Below, one piece after another: positions 9,128 through 17,171 of a stretch of 25,880 bases of DNA. Each line of letters begins with the position of its first letter. Position 1 is the first letter of the stretch. Location of the stretch: NCBI GenBank assembly GCA_002171375.1, contig NHFK01000008.1, positions 31,340-57,219 on the forward strand, given 5' to 3'. A program made the position numbers and the translations under genes. The DNA comes from Alphaproteobacteria bacterium TMED109. Lineage in GTDB: Bacteria; Pseudomonadota; Alphaproteobacteria; TMED109. Below the pieces are notes generated by a model. That model saw only the letters and a list, made by a program, of their open reading frames with translations. It was not told the origin of the DNA and searched no databases.

Positions 9128-9140
9128 AATTAATTTTTAG

Positions 9141-9227
9141 TGGTGCGGCCAAGAGGACTTGAACCTCCACGAGATCTCTCTCACAACGACCTCAACGTTG
9201 CGCGTCTACCAGTTCCGCCATGGCCGC
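9141..9227 (-). tRNA. tRNA-Leu (anticodon GAG)
   Basis: 87-nt type II tRNA read on the minus strand. Acceptor arms GCGGCCA and TGGCCGC pair fully, and the 3' CCA is encoded (9143-9141). The anticodon stem CAACG/CGTTG encloses the loop TTGAGGT, giving anticodon GAG (reads CUC/CUU leucine codons). A long variable arm of the leucine type and the T-arm GGTTCAAGTCC are present. It lies just downstream of mobA. Confidence 0.97.
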
Positions 9228-9236
9228 TATGTCTAA

Positions 9237-9264
9237 AAAATACCAAAGAAATCACAACCGTCAA
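9237..9264 (-). promoter_or_regulatory. Sigma-70-like promoter of tRNA-Leu
   Basis: On the minus strand TTGACG (9264-9259) and TATTTT (9242-9237) are separated by 16 bp. The -10 box ends 9 nt before the tRNA 5' end at 9227, so transcription would start at or just before the mature end. The -35 box overlaps the TGA stop of mobA (9263-9261), so the tRNA can be expressed independently of the fdhD-mobA transcript. Assignment is by motif only. Confidence 0.5.
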
Positions 9265-9863
9265 CATTTAATATATTTTTCAGCTAACGTAATATCTTCC
9301 GGATTATTTATATTAAAGAATGGATCTACATCATTAAAACTCCAATCTACTGTAGAAACATTATAAGAAGAAGTAAATGCATCTATTTTTCTTACACCAT
9401 TACTTAAAGCTTTATCTAAGTGATTATCTAAAGAGAGTGACCACATACTAACAACTGGATAAATATTATTATTAGAAGAAGCAAAGATTATATCAGATTT
9501 TTTTATTTTTAATTCTAAGGACATTCTGTGCACTAAATCTATGGGCAATAGAGGAGTATCTACTGGTACAGTTATAACATGTGAAACTGGATTAATAGAT
9601 TTTTTTGCCCATTTTATTGCAGATGAAATACCTGCTAATGGTCCTGAGCCTCCCTCCTCTGTAATTAAATCCTCTATAATAGGGTAGTTATATTGAGAAA
9701 AACTATTTTTATCTCTTGTATTTATGGCTACTCTGTCTACTTGAGTTTCAATTTTACGCAAAACTAAGTCAATTAAAGAAACGCCTGAAATATTTATAAA
9801 TGCTTTACCCTTACCTCCTAATCTTCTTGCACTTCCTCCTGCTAATATAACACCAGGAAACAT
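9261..9863 (-). CDS. mobA: Molybdenum cofactor guanylyltransferase MobA
   Basis: Transfers GMP from GTP to Mo-molybdopterin to make the guanine dinucleotide form; two of these make bis-MGD, the cofactor used by formate dehydrogenase. The 200-residue length is normal. The nucleotide-binding N-terminus reads GVILAGGSARRLGGKGKAF (residues 4-22), matching the LAGGxSxRxGxxK signature, and a metal-binding VPVDTPLLP follows near residue 100. It lies 25 bp after fdhD on the same strand and is probably the last protein gene of the formate dehydrogenase block. No good Shine-Dalgarno precedes ATG 9863. Confidence 0.92.
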   Translation of the reverse strand: MFPGVILAGGSARRLGGKGKAFINISGVSLIDLVLRKIETQVDRVAINTRDKNSFSQYNYPIIEDLITEEGGSGPLAGISSAIKWAKKSINPVSHVITVPVDTPLLPIDLVHRMSLELKIKKSDIIFASSNNNIYPVVSMWSLSLDNHLDKALSNGVRKIDAFTSSYNVSTVDWSFNDVDPFFNINNPEDITLAEKYIKC

Positions 9864-9888
9864 CTATAAAGCAAACATAAAATAAATA

Positions 9889-10701
9889 TTAATCATAAAT
9901 AATTCTCTCTAAACCAGATAATGCAATAAATCTTTTGCCCTTAGCTCTTCCTATTAGAGTAAGATTAGCTTTCCTAGCTAAATCTACTCCAGCTGCCGTA
10001 AAGCCAGAACGCGAAATTAAAATAGGAATATGCATTTGTACAGTTTTTATCACCATTTCGCTAGTTAAACGACCAGTAGTGTATAAAAGTAAATCTTCTG
10101 TAGCAATTTTATTAAACCAAAGCCATCCAGCAATTTTATCTAGTGCGTTATGCCTACCAACATCTTCAATATATATTAAAGGTTTATTATCTTTACATAG
10201 GACACATGAATGTATTGCACCTGCTTCTAAATATAATGATGGCTGTGTATTTATTTCTTTAAGTAAAGAGGTAAGCCATGATGTATGAAATTTGGAATTA
10301 TTATTTAATTTAACACTCTCAAATAAATCAATTACATCAGAAAACATAGTCCCAACTGCGCAACCTGATGTCCTAATTTTTTTTTGCATTTTTTCTTCAT
10401 AATTAGTTTCTTTCTCAGTTCTAACCACAATTACTTCAGCTTCCCAATCTAAATCTATTGAAGTTATTTTATCATTTTTACTAAGCATACCTTGATTAAC
10501 TAAAAAACCTACAGCCATCCATTCAGGGTGGTCGCCAACAGTCATACTAGTCACTACTTCCTGCTTATTTAGATAAATTGTTAGAGGCCTCTCCATTACA
10601 ACATTTTGTGAAAAGGCATTTCCTAAATGATCCTTACCATTAACTTTCTTCATTAACCTTTGATCATTAATGTCAGGTTTAATAGATAAATTTTTATTCA
10701 T
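9889..10701 (-). CDS. fdhD: Formate dehydrogenase accessory sulfurtransferase FdhD
   Basis: Carries sulfur from a cysteine desulfurase to the molybdenum cofactor so that formate dehydrogenase becomes active. The 270 residues include the hallmark YIEDVGRHNALDKIAG (about residues 176-191), LYTTGRLTSEMV and ISRSGFTAAGVDLA. In the N-terminal loop the sequence is RTSGCAVGTMF, with a single cysteine (Cys114) where the E. coli protein has a Cys-x-x-Cys pair. A separate Cys-x-x-Cys (SCVLC, Cys166/Cys169) occurs downstream. The gene follows the OFA transporter and precedes mobA. A perfect palindrome ends 8 nt before its ATG and covers the region where a ribosome-binding site should be. Confidence 0.93.
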   Translation of the reverse strand: MNKNLSIKPDINDQRLMKKVNGKDHLGNAFSQNVVMERPLTIYLNKQEVVTSMTVGDHPEWMAVGFLVNQGMLSKNDKITSIDLDWEAEVIVVRTEKETNYEEKMQKKIRTSGCAVGTMFSDVIDLFESVKLNNNSKFHTSWLTSLLKEINTQPSLYLEAGAIHSCVLCKDNKPLIYIEDVGRHNALDKIAGWLWFNKIATEDLLLYTTGRLTSEMVIKTVQMHIPILISRSGFTAAGVDLARKANLTLIGRAKGKRFIALSGLERIIYD

Positions 10702-10709
10702 TCTGTAAG

Positions 10710-10739
10710 AGAAGCCTATTATTTAAATAATAGGCTTCT
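10710..10739. repeat. Perfect 30-bp palindrome between transporter and fdhD
   Basis: The half-site AGAAGCCTATTATTT is followed directly by its exact reverse complement. In the minus-strand transcript this would form a 12-13 bp hairpin with a tiny AU loop. No T-run follows it on the minus strand (the next bases are CTTACAGA and then the fdhD ATG), so it is not a standard intrinsic terminator. It starts 13 bp after the transporter stop. It could stabilise the 3' end of the upstream mRNA, reduce fdhD translation, or bind a dimeric regulator. Confidence 0.85.
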
Positions 10740-10752
10740 AGTCCTATTTACA

Positions 10753-12486
10753 CTATGCCTTAAAGCCTGGATGCGTATTCTCTACAAAATGCTTCTTGTT
10801 AACTGGTTTTATTAATAAATTAGAGAAAAATGCAATTATTAATAAGCATGCCATAGCGTACATAGTGGTATTATACAAACTTGGAGTTGGGTCAACAGTT
10901 CCTGCAGGAGCAATCTCCATTAATTTTGAAATTGTTACTGTTTTTGCTTTAACTAACTCATCTACCTTTTCTATAGGCGCACCAAACTTTTCTAAAAATG
11001 CTGAAGGATCTATTGTTGCAACTAATTTATCTAAAGAATTTGTCACGGATAATTTTCTTAGCTCAGCAATAGCAACTGGCCCTATTACACCAGCGGTACT
11101 CCATGCAGTCAACAATCTGCCGTGAATACCTCCTACATGCATAGTTCCAAACATATCAGCAAGATAAGCAGGGATAGTAGCAAAGCCTCCGCCATACATA
11201 GTAAATATGATCATTGTTGCTGCATAAAACATTACTAAGTACATTATTTTAGGATCAACACTTACTGCATTTGCTGTAAAGGGAATAGATAAATACAACA
11301 ATGTTCCTATTACAAAGAAGCAGTGATAAGTATTCTTCCTACCTATAAAGTCAGATAAAGATGCCCATATAATTCTTCCACACATATTAAAGACGCTAAT
11401 CATTAATACGTAAGTTCCAGCAAAACCAGCAGTAACCATAGTAGCCATTTCACTTCCAGCAGGAGCTGAACCAAATATTTCTGACATCATTGTTTTAGCA
11501 ACTCCTATAACCCCAATACCAGCAGAAACATTAAAACATAATACGATCCATAGTTGGTAAAATTGAGGTGTCTTAATAGCTTGATTAATATGAACATTAT
11601 TGAGAGTTTTCATTTTAGATGCAGATTCATCTTTTGAAGGAGGTTTATAACCTTCTGGTAACCAACCTTCTGCAGGCACTCTGTATTGGAATGCAGCAAT
11701 AATCATAATAATGAAGTAGACTATTCCTAAAGTTAAAAATGCTCCTCCGGCACCAGTATCACCTGTACCAACCACATATACTCCAGCATCACCTGGAATT
11801 GCCATTTGAGCAGCTTCAGAAGCTGATGCAACAACTACTTCAACTTTTTCACCAGCTACTTCTGCAAATCTTCTGCCACCTTCTGTAATTAGTGTAACGG
11901 CCGATTCTAAACCTAAATATTCTGGTGCTTTAGCATAATAATCAAGAAGAAACTTTTTAAGTGGTGCTCCAATCATAGCTCCACCTCCAAAACCCATGAT
12001 GGCCATACCTGTTGCCATACCTCTTCTGTCAGGGAACCATCTAATAAGCGTAGAAACAGGAGAAACATATCCTAAACCAAGTCCGCAACCACCCAATACT
12101 CCATATCCTAAATATATCAACCAGAGTTGATGTGTCATAATCCCTATACTACCTACTATAAAACCTCCACCCCATAAACAAGCAGCTGTCACTCCTACAC
12201 ATCTTGGCCCTACATCCTCTAACCATTTACCAGCTATAGCTGCTGCAAGACCCAAGCAGACAATTGCTACAGAAAAAATCCAAATAACACTACTAAGCGT
12301 CCAATCGTCAGCAGCACTAGTTACAACTCCTAATTCTTTAATTAAGGCTGGGTTAAAAATACTCCACGCATATACAGAGCCTATACATAAATGAATAGCT
12401 ATAGAGGCAGGAGGTATTCTCCACCTATTATAGCCTTTTGGTGCAACTATCTTATCTTTCATTAAAAATGAAAACATTCCTGACAT
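10753..12486 (-). CDS. OFA (oxalate/formate) family MFS transporter
   Basis: 577-residue inner-membrane carrier with about 12 membrane segments. OFA-family signatures are visible: IHLCIGSVYAWSIFNPAL (31-48), LIRWFPDRRGMATGMAIMGFGGGAMIGAPL (146-175, the MFS loop motif), and GRIIWASLSDFIGRKNTY (370-387). The size exceeds the usual 400-450 residues because of two polar inserts, about 183-247 and about 480-535. ATG 12486 has a very strong Shine-Dalgarno (GGGGGAG, 8 nt upstream). Placed between the formate dehydrogenase catalytic subunit and fdhD, it most likely moves formate; oxalate exchange is less likely because no oxalate-degrading genes are present here. A weak minus-strand promoter (TTGGCT, 16 bp, TAGAAT at 12543-12516) may give it separate expression. 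Confidence 0.87.
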   Translation of the reverse strand: MSGMFSFLMKDKIVAPKGYNRWRIPPASIAIHLCIGSVYAWSIFNPALIKELGVVTSAADDWTLSSVIWIFSVAIVCLGLAAAIAGKWLEDVGPRCVGVTAACLWGGGFIVGSIGIMTHQLWLIYLGYGVLGGCGLGLGYVSPVSTLIRWFPDRRGMATGMAIMGFGGGAMIGAPLKKFLLDYYAKAPEYLGLESAVTLITEGGRRFAEVAGEKVEVVVASASEAAQMAIPGDAGVYVVGTGDTGAGGAFLTLGIVYFIIMIIAAFQYRVPAEGWLPEGYKPPSKDESASKMKTLNNVHINQAIKTPQFYQLWIVLCFNVSAGIGVIGVAKTMMSEIFGSAPAGSEMATMVTAGFAGTYVLMISVFNMCGRIIWASLSDFIGRKNTYHCFFVIGTLLYLSIPFTANAVSVDPKIMYLVMFYAATMIIFTMYGGGFATIPAYLADMFGTMHVGGIHGRLLTAWSTAGVIGPVAIAELRKLSVTNSLDKLVATIDPSAFLEKFGAPIEKVDELVKAKTVTISKLMEIAPAGTVDPTPSLYNTTMYAMACLLIIAFFSNLLIKPVNKKHFVENTHPGFKA

Positions 12487-12541
12487 TAATTATCTCCCCC
12501 TTGAAAACTCTAAAAATTCTAAATTAAACCATAGCTGAGCC

Positions 12542-12562
12542 AAAAAAAATTGCAAACGCAAT
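12542..12562 (-). terminator. Weak intrinsic terminator after formate dehydrogenase alpha gene
   Basis: Read on the minus strand, ATTGC-GTTT-GCAAT forms a 5-bp stem (12562-12549) followed immediately by eight T residues (12549-12542). It lies 13 nt past the fdsA stop. The short stem suggests only partial termination, which would lower transporter, fdhD and mobA transcript relative to the enzyme subunits. Confidence 0.45.
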
Positions 12563-12575
12563 ATGTAATAAATAT

Positions 12576-15353
12576 TTATTCAGCTGCGATTTCAATTTTA
12601 TCTACCTTAGCTGCACAAAATTTAAATTCAGGTATTTTACCAAAAGGATCTAATTGCGGATTTGTTAAAATATTTGCGGCAGCTTCATTAAAACAAAAAG
12701 GCATAAATATCATTCCTTCAGGTAACTGCCAATCCTGTCTTACTGCTAAAGATATATCGCCCCTTCTAGTAGAAACTTTTACATTTTGACCAGGTTCTAT
12801 CTTCATTTTTTGCATATCTACAGCATTCATGCATAAAATTGCGTTAGGTTCTAGACCGTCTAAAATCTCTGAAGTTCTAGTCATAGCTCCTGTGTGCCAA
12901 TGTTCTAATAATCTTCCTGTAGTTAATACTAATGGGTATTTCTCATCAGGTATTTCAGCAGGAGAAACCAGCTGTGCAGGAACAATTTTACCTCTTGTGT
13001 CTTCTGTAGGATAACCATCGACAAATATAATTTCATTACCAGGACTATTTACATCATCACATGGATAAGTAACACTATGCTCTTTCTCTAATCTCTCCCA
13101 TGAAATGTTATTTAAGGATGGCATAATCATAGACATTTCTCTAAATACATCAGAGACATCATCATATTTCCAATTCATATCTAAAGCATTTGCAATATCA
13201 ATAATAATTTTCCAATCTTCTCTAGCTTCACCAGGAGTTTTTATTGCTTTCCTTCCCATTTGAACTTGCCTATTAGTATTTGTAAAAGTACCATTTTTTT
13301 CTGCAGCAGCAGAAGCAGGTAATATGATGTCTGCAAACCAGGCAGTTTCAGTCATAAATATGTCCTGAACAACCATATGCTCTAATTTAACCAATCCATC
13401 TAAGGTGTGATTTTGATCAGGGTCTGACATAGCAGGATTTTCTCCCATTACGTACATACCTTTTATATTATTGTTAATTACTTCATCAAGAATTTCTACT
13501 ACCGTTAAACCTTTTTTCTTATCTAATGTTTGCCCCCAAAATGTCTCCATTTTCGTAAAAATTTCTTCATTTTCTACAGAATTATAATCTGGATACATCA
13601 TAGGGATTAAGCCGGCATCAGAGGCACCTTGAACATTATTCTGACCCCTTAAAGGATGAAGACCTGTTCCAGGTCGACCAATTTGACCAGTAATTAATGA
13701 TAGAGTTATTAAACATCTAGCATTGTCTGTTCCGTGTACATGCTGCGAAATACCCATTCCCCAAAAAATTATTGATTTTTCAGAGTTAGCATAAACTCTA
13801 GCAACTTTTCTTAAAGTTGAAGCATCTATGCCACATTTTTTAGACATATCTTCAGGAGAAAACCCTTCAATAGACTTTTTTAAATCTTCAAAGCCATTTG
13901 TCATAGATTGAACATATTGCTTATCATAAAGTTCTTCTTCAATAATTGTATAAATTAAAGCATTAAGCATTGCTACATCCATACCCGGTTTAAATTCTAA
14001 ATGCTCCCAAGCATGACGAGACATATCGTTCTTTCTTGGATCCATAATAATAACTTTAGTACCTTTTTTGGCAGCCTGCTTTATATAGGTTGCAGCAACT
14101 GGATGATTAGTAGTTGGCCTAGCACCTATTACGATAGCACAATCTGAATCTTCTGTAGCTGTAAATGGAGCTGAAACTGCACCTGACCCAACACATTCGA
14201 GTAAAGCTGCTACAGAAGATGCATGACATAATCTGGTACAATGATCTACATTATTAGTAGCAAAAGCAGTCCTTATTAATTTTTGAAATAAATAAGCTTC
14301 TTCATTAGAACCTTTTGCAGACCCAAAACCACATAAAGCAGATGAACCATTATCATTTAATATATTTTTAAACCCTTTAGCAGAAAACTCTATAGCCTCA
14401 TCCCATGAAGCTTCTCTAAAATAATCTTCAATTTTTCTATCTTTCTTTTCAAGAATATACCTATCTTTAGGAGCATCGTCTCGTCTAATTAACGGTTTTA
14501 ATAATCTGTTATCATTATGAACATAATCAAACCCAAAACGACCCTTGACGCATAATCTTTGATTATTTGCTGGTCCATTTCTTCCATCAACATGTAATAT
14601 TTTATTATCTTTAACATGCACTTCAGTCTGACAACCAACGCCACAGAATGGACACAATGAATCTACACTTTTATCACTATAATTGACTCTTTTTCCATCT
14701 TCATTTACTAGTGACTTTTCTATTAAAGCTCCTGTTGGACAAACCTGAACACATTCTCCGCAGGCAACACAGCTTGAATCTCCCATACCATCATCAAAAT
14801 CAAAAGTAATCTTTGATTTATGACCTCTATAAGACATGCCTATTACATCATTAACCTGAACTTCTCTGCACGCTCTTACGCATAAGTTGCAATTAATACA
14901 TGCGTCTAGGTTTACATGCATAGCTTTATGAGTAATATCTCTTTCTACATTTTTAATTTTAGGATACTGACTAGTATTTATATCCATTCTATCTACCCAA
15001 TTCCAAAACTTTGATTCTGGATCTGGGTGGTTTTCTCTACAAGGTTGGTCAGCTGAAAGAAGCTCAAATACTGATTTTCTTGCAGAAACAGATCTTAAAG
15101 AATCTGTATTAATTTTCATTCCTTCAGTAGGTTTTCTTATACAAGATGCAGCCAGAACTCTTTCACCTTCTATTTCAACCATACATGCTCTACAGTTTCC
15201 ATCTGACCTATAACCAGGCTCGTCAGCATGACATAAATGTGGAATATCTATATTCTCACGTTTAGAGACTTCCCATATAGTTTCATTACTACTAGCCTCT
15301 ACTTCATTTCCATTTATATAAAATTTAATTTTATCTTTGCTCATACTACTCAC
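12576..15353 (-). CDS. fdsA: Formate dehydrogenase, molybdenum catalytic alpha subunit
   Basis: Catalytic subunit of an NAD-dependent cytoplasmic formate dehydrogenase, oxidising formate to CO2. In order, numbered from GTG 15353: an N-terminal [2Fe-2S] domain (Cys41, 54, 57, 71); a CRENHP segment resembling the NuoG His/Cys cluster (about 105-109); two [4Fe-4S] ferredoxin motifs (CINCNLCVRAC from 152, CVACGECVQVC from 195); the molybdopterin-domain [4Fe-4S] cluster (CPFCGVGC from 234, plus Cys268); and the active site CTRLCHASS with Cys376 as likely Mo ligand. The C-terminal domain holds the second pterin-binding region. A selenocysteine is not used. The start is GTG 15353, overlapping the upstream TAG stop, or ATG 15344; both weakly led. 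Length 925 fits FdsA-type subunits. Confidence 0.95.
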   Translation of the reverse strand: MSSMSKDKIKFYINGNEVEASSNETIWEVSKRENIDIPHLCHADEPGYRSDGNCRACMVEIEGERVLAASCIRKPTEGMKINTDSLRSVSARKSVFELLSADQPCRENHPDPESKFWNWVDRMDINTSQYPKIKNVERDITHKAMHVNLDACINCNLCVRACREVQVNDVIGMSYRGHKSKITFDFDDGMGDSSCVACGECVQVCPTGALIEKSLVNEDGKRVNYSDKSVDSLCPFCGVGCQTEVHVKDNKILHVDGRNGPANNQRLCVKGRFGFDYVHNDNRLLKPLIRRDDAPKDRYILEKKDRKIEDYFREASWDEAIEFSAKGFKNILNDNGSSALCGFGSAKGSNEEAYLFQKLIRTAFATNNVDHCTRLCHASSVAALLECVGSGAVSAPFTATEDSDCAIVIGARPTTNHPVAATYIKQAAKKGTKVIIMDPRKNDMSRHAWEHLEFKPGMDVAMLNALIYTIIEEELYDKQYVQSMTNGFEDLKKSIEGFSPEDMSKKCGIDASTLRKVARVYANSEKSIIFWGMGISQHVHGTDNARCLITLSLITGQIGRPGTGLHPLRGQNNVQGASDAGLIPMMYPDYNSVENEEIFTKMETFWGQTLDKKKGLTVVEILDEVINNNIKGMYVMGENPAMSDPDQNHTLDGLVKLEHMVVQDIFMTETAWFADIILPASAAAEKNGTFTNTNRQVQMGRKAIKTPGEAREDWKIIIDIANALDMNWKYDDVSDVFREMSMIMPSLNNISWERLEKEHSVTYPCDDVNSPGNEIIFVDGYPTEDTRGKIVPAQLVSPAEIPDEKYPLVLTTGRLLEHWHTGAMTRTSEILDGLEPNAILCMNAVDMQKMKIEPGQNVKVSTRRGDISLAVRQDWQLPEGMIFMPFCFNEAAANILTNPQLDPFGKIPEFKFCAAKVDKIEIAAE

Positions 15354-17041
15354 TATATACTATCTATTTGTTCTGGAAAATATTTTAATACGCAAGTAAG
15401 AGGATTTGCAGCTGCTTGTCCAAGCCCACATATGGATGCATCAGTCATAACATTCCCAACATCTTCAAGTATTTTAATATCCCATTTTTTTTCTTGCATT
15501 AATTTAACTGCCATAGTTGTTCCATTTCTACATGGTGTGCACTGTCCGCAACTCTCATCTTCAAAAAATTTCATTAAGTTTAAAGCGACATCTTTAATAT
15601 CGACCTTATCAGAAATAATAACTATAGCTGCTGAACCAATGAAACAACCATAATCTTGTAATGTATCAAAATCTAGAGGTATATTAGACAAACTCGCAGG
15701 AAGTATTCCTCCTGAAGCACCTCCAGGAAGATAAGCAATAAATTTATGGCCATCTAGCATGCCATCACAATATTCATTAATTAAATCTGATACAGAAATA
15801 CCTGCTGGTGCCAACTTTACTCCAGGGTTTTTAACAAAACCCGATACTGAAAAAGACCTTAAACCAGTTCTATTATTTCTTCCAAATGATAAAAACCATT
15901 TAGAACCTTTTTCAAAAATTTCTCTAATCCAATATACAGTTTCTACATTATGTACCAAAGTTGGAAGCCCAAAGACTCCATTTTGTGCTACATATGGAGG
16001 TCTGTGTCTTGGTATACCCCTTTTACCTTCAACAGATTCAATCAAAGCAGATTCTTCTCCACAAATATAAGCTCCAGCCCCTCTTCTTATCTCAATAAAG
16101 TCTTTTTTTACTAGACCTATTTCAATTAATTTTTCTACTTGTTCTCTTAATATTTTAATTATTCCAGGATATTCATCTCTCATATAGATAAAACATTTTT
16201 CAGCTTCTACTACATGGGCGGCTATTAAAGTACCCTCTATAAATCTATGAGGATCAGTATCTAAATAATATTTGTCTTTAAAGGTTCCAACTTCACCCTC
16301 ATCTCCATTTATACACATCATTCTAGGGCCTTTATTAGCTCTTACAAACTCCCATTTTTTTGACGCTGGAAAACCTGCACCACCTAAACCCCTTAAGTTC
16401 GATTCTGATATAACCTTACTTAACTCTTCATAAGTTACTTCTTTTGACTTTAACTTTTTAAATAATGAATAACCGCCACCTTTTATATAACTATCCAAAT
16501 CAATAAACTTACTAATAGCAGGATGAAATGCTTTATTAGTAATTGCCTCTTCTACCTTATCAAGTGTTGCATTATCCACATGGTTATGTTCAAGCTCTAA
16601 TGCAGGTGCATAATCACATTTTCCCATACACGGGGCTTTTAAAATTCTAACTCTACCTTTATATTTATTGGATAAATCATCATATAACTTTTCACTTCCA
16701 AACAAACTACAAGTTAAACTATCACAGACCCTTATAGTTATATCAGGAAGCTTTTCATCTTTGTCATCAACTATAGTAAAATGTGCGTAAAAAGAAGCAA
16801 CTTCATATACTTCTGCCATAGAGAGTTTCATTACACTGGCTAATGCCCTTAAATGTCTAGCATATAAAAATTTAAATTTATCTTGTAAAAAGTGCAGATA
16901 TTCAATTAAATGATCTCTTCTTATATCATTAAGAGGTAATAAATTTTTAACCTCCTCTAAAGAAAGAGGGTCAAGCTGTCTACCTTTATCAAAAGCAAAC
17001 TTTTTTCTTCTACCTTCACCTGGTTTGTATTTACTATTCAT
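15353..17041 (-). CDS. fdsB: Formate dehydrogenase diaphorase subunit, NuoE-NuoF (FdsG-FdsB) fusion
   Basis: Passes electrons from the alpha subunit to NAD+. Residues about 30-170 are NuoE/FdsG-like with a thioredoxin-fold [2Fe-2S] site (Cys106, Cys111, Cys138, Cys142). Residues about 180-560 are NuoF/FdsB-like, with the FMN/NAD loops LRGLGGAGFPASKKW (216-230) and GAGAYICGEESALIESVEGKRG (321-342) and a [4Fe-4S] site of SCGQCTPC (Cys498, 501, 504) plus Cys538. The two are separate genes in Cupriavidus and Rhodobacter fds operons; fused forms are known elsewhere. ATG 17041 starts the operon and its TAG stop overlaps the start of the alpha gene. No separate fdsD was found. Confidence 0.94.
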   Translation of the reverse strand: MNSKYKPGEGRRKKFAFDKGRQLDPLSLEEVKNLLPLNDIRRDHLIEYLHFLQDKFKFLYARHLRALASVMKLSMAEVYEVASFYAHFTIVDDKDEKLPDITIRVCDSLTCSLFGSEKLYDDLSNKYKGRVRILKAPCMGKCDYAPALELEHNHVDNATLDKVEEAITNKAFHPAISKFIDLDSYIKGGGYSLFKKLKSKEVTYEELSKVISESNLRGLGGAGFPASKKWEFVRANKGPRMMCINGDEGEVGTFKDKYYLDTDPHRFIEGTLIAAHVVEAEKCFIYMRDEYPGIIKILREQVEKLIEIGLVKKDFIEIRRGAGAYICGEESALIESVEGKRGIPRHRPPYVAQNGVFGLPTLVHNVETVYWIREIFEKGSKWFLSFGRNNRTGLRSFSVSGFVKNPGVKLAPAGISVSDLINEYCDGMLDGHKFIAYLPGGASGGILPASLSNIPLDFDTLQDYGCFIGSAAIVIISDKVDIKDVALNLMKFFEDESCGQCTPCRNGTTMAVKLMQEKKWDIKILEDVGNVMTDASICGLGQAAANPLTCVLKYFPEQIDSI

Positions 17042-17052
17042 TATATCTCTAC

Positions 17053-17089
17053 TTAAGCTTATATTAATTATTATCCAGTTAAACTTATA
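17053..17089. promoter_or_regulatory. Two near-identical 11-mers upstream of the formate dehydrogenase operon
   Basis: TTAAGCTTATA (17053-17063) and TTAAACTTATA (17079-17089) differ at one position and begin 26 bp apart, in the 90 bp between the fdsB start and the preceding terminator. They could be paired operator sites for a regulator of the operon. In DNA this rich in A and T the match may be coincidental, and no clear -35/-10 pair could be fixed here. Confidence 0.25.
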
Positions 17090-17131
17090 AGCATCTAATA
17101 ATATAATGCCATAACATAGTAAAACTTAAAA

Positions 17132-17160
17132 TAGCTCGCGCCAAATTTAGGCGCGAGCTA
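17132..17160 (-). terminator. Strong rho-independent terminator after PQQ-type dehydrogenase
   Basis: A perfect 11-bp stem (TAGCTCGCGCC / GGCGCGAGCTA) with a 7-nt loop, unusually GC-rich for this DNA. On the minus strand it is followed by TTTTAAGTTTTA. It lies 11 nt after the dehydrogenase stop and separates the cytochrome-dehydrogenase transcript from the formate dehydrogenase operon. Confidence 0.9.
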
Positions 17161-17171
17161 AACATTACATT

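Noticed and set aside
9124..9140. Inverted repeat CTAAAA/TTTTAG just after tRNA-Leu as a terminator
   Set aside because: The stem is almost all A-T and short, and such repeats are frequent by chance here; no separate U-run follows.
14220..14240. Selenocysteine at the formate dehydrogenase active site
   Set aside because: The active-site motif reads CTRLCHASS with an ordinary Cys codon; the frame has no internal TGA.
15237..15653. Plus-strand frame of 138 codons across the fdsA/fdsB junction
   Set aside because: Antisense to two clear enzyme genes, with no family features; a shadow of their codon use.
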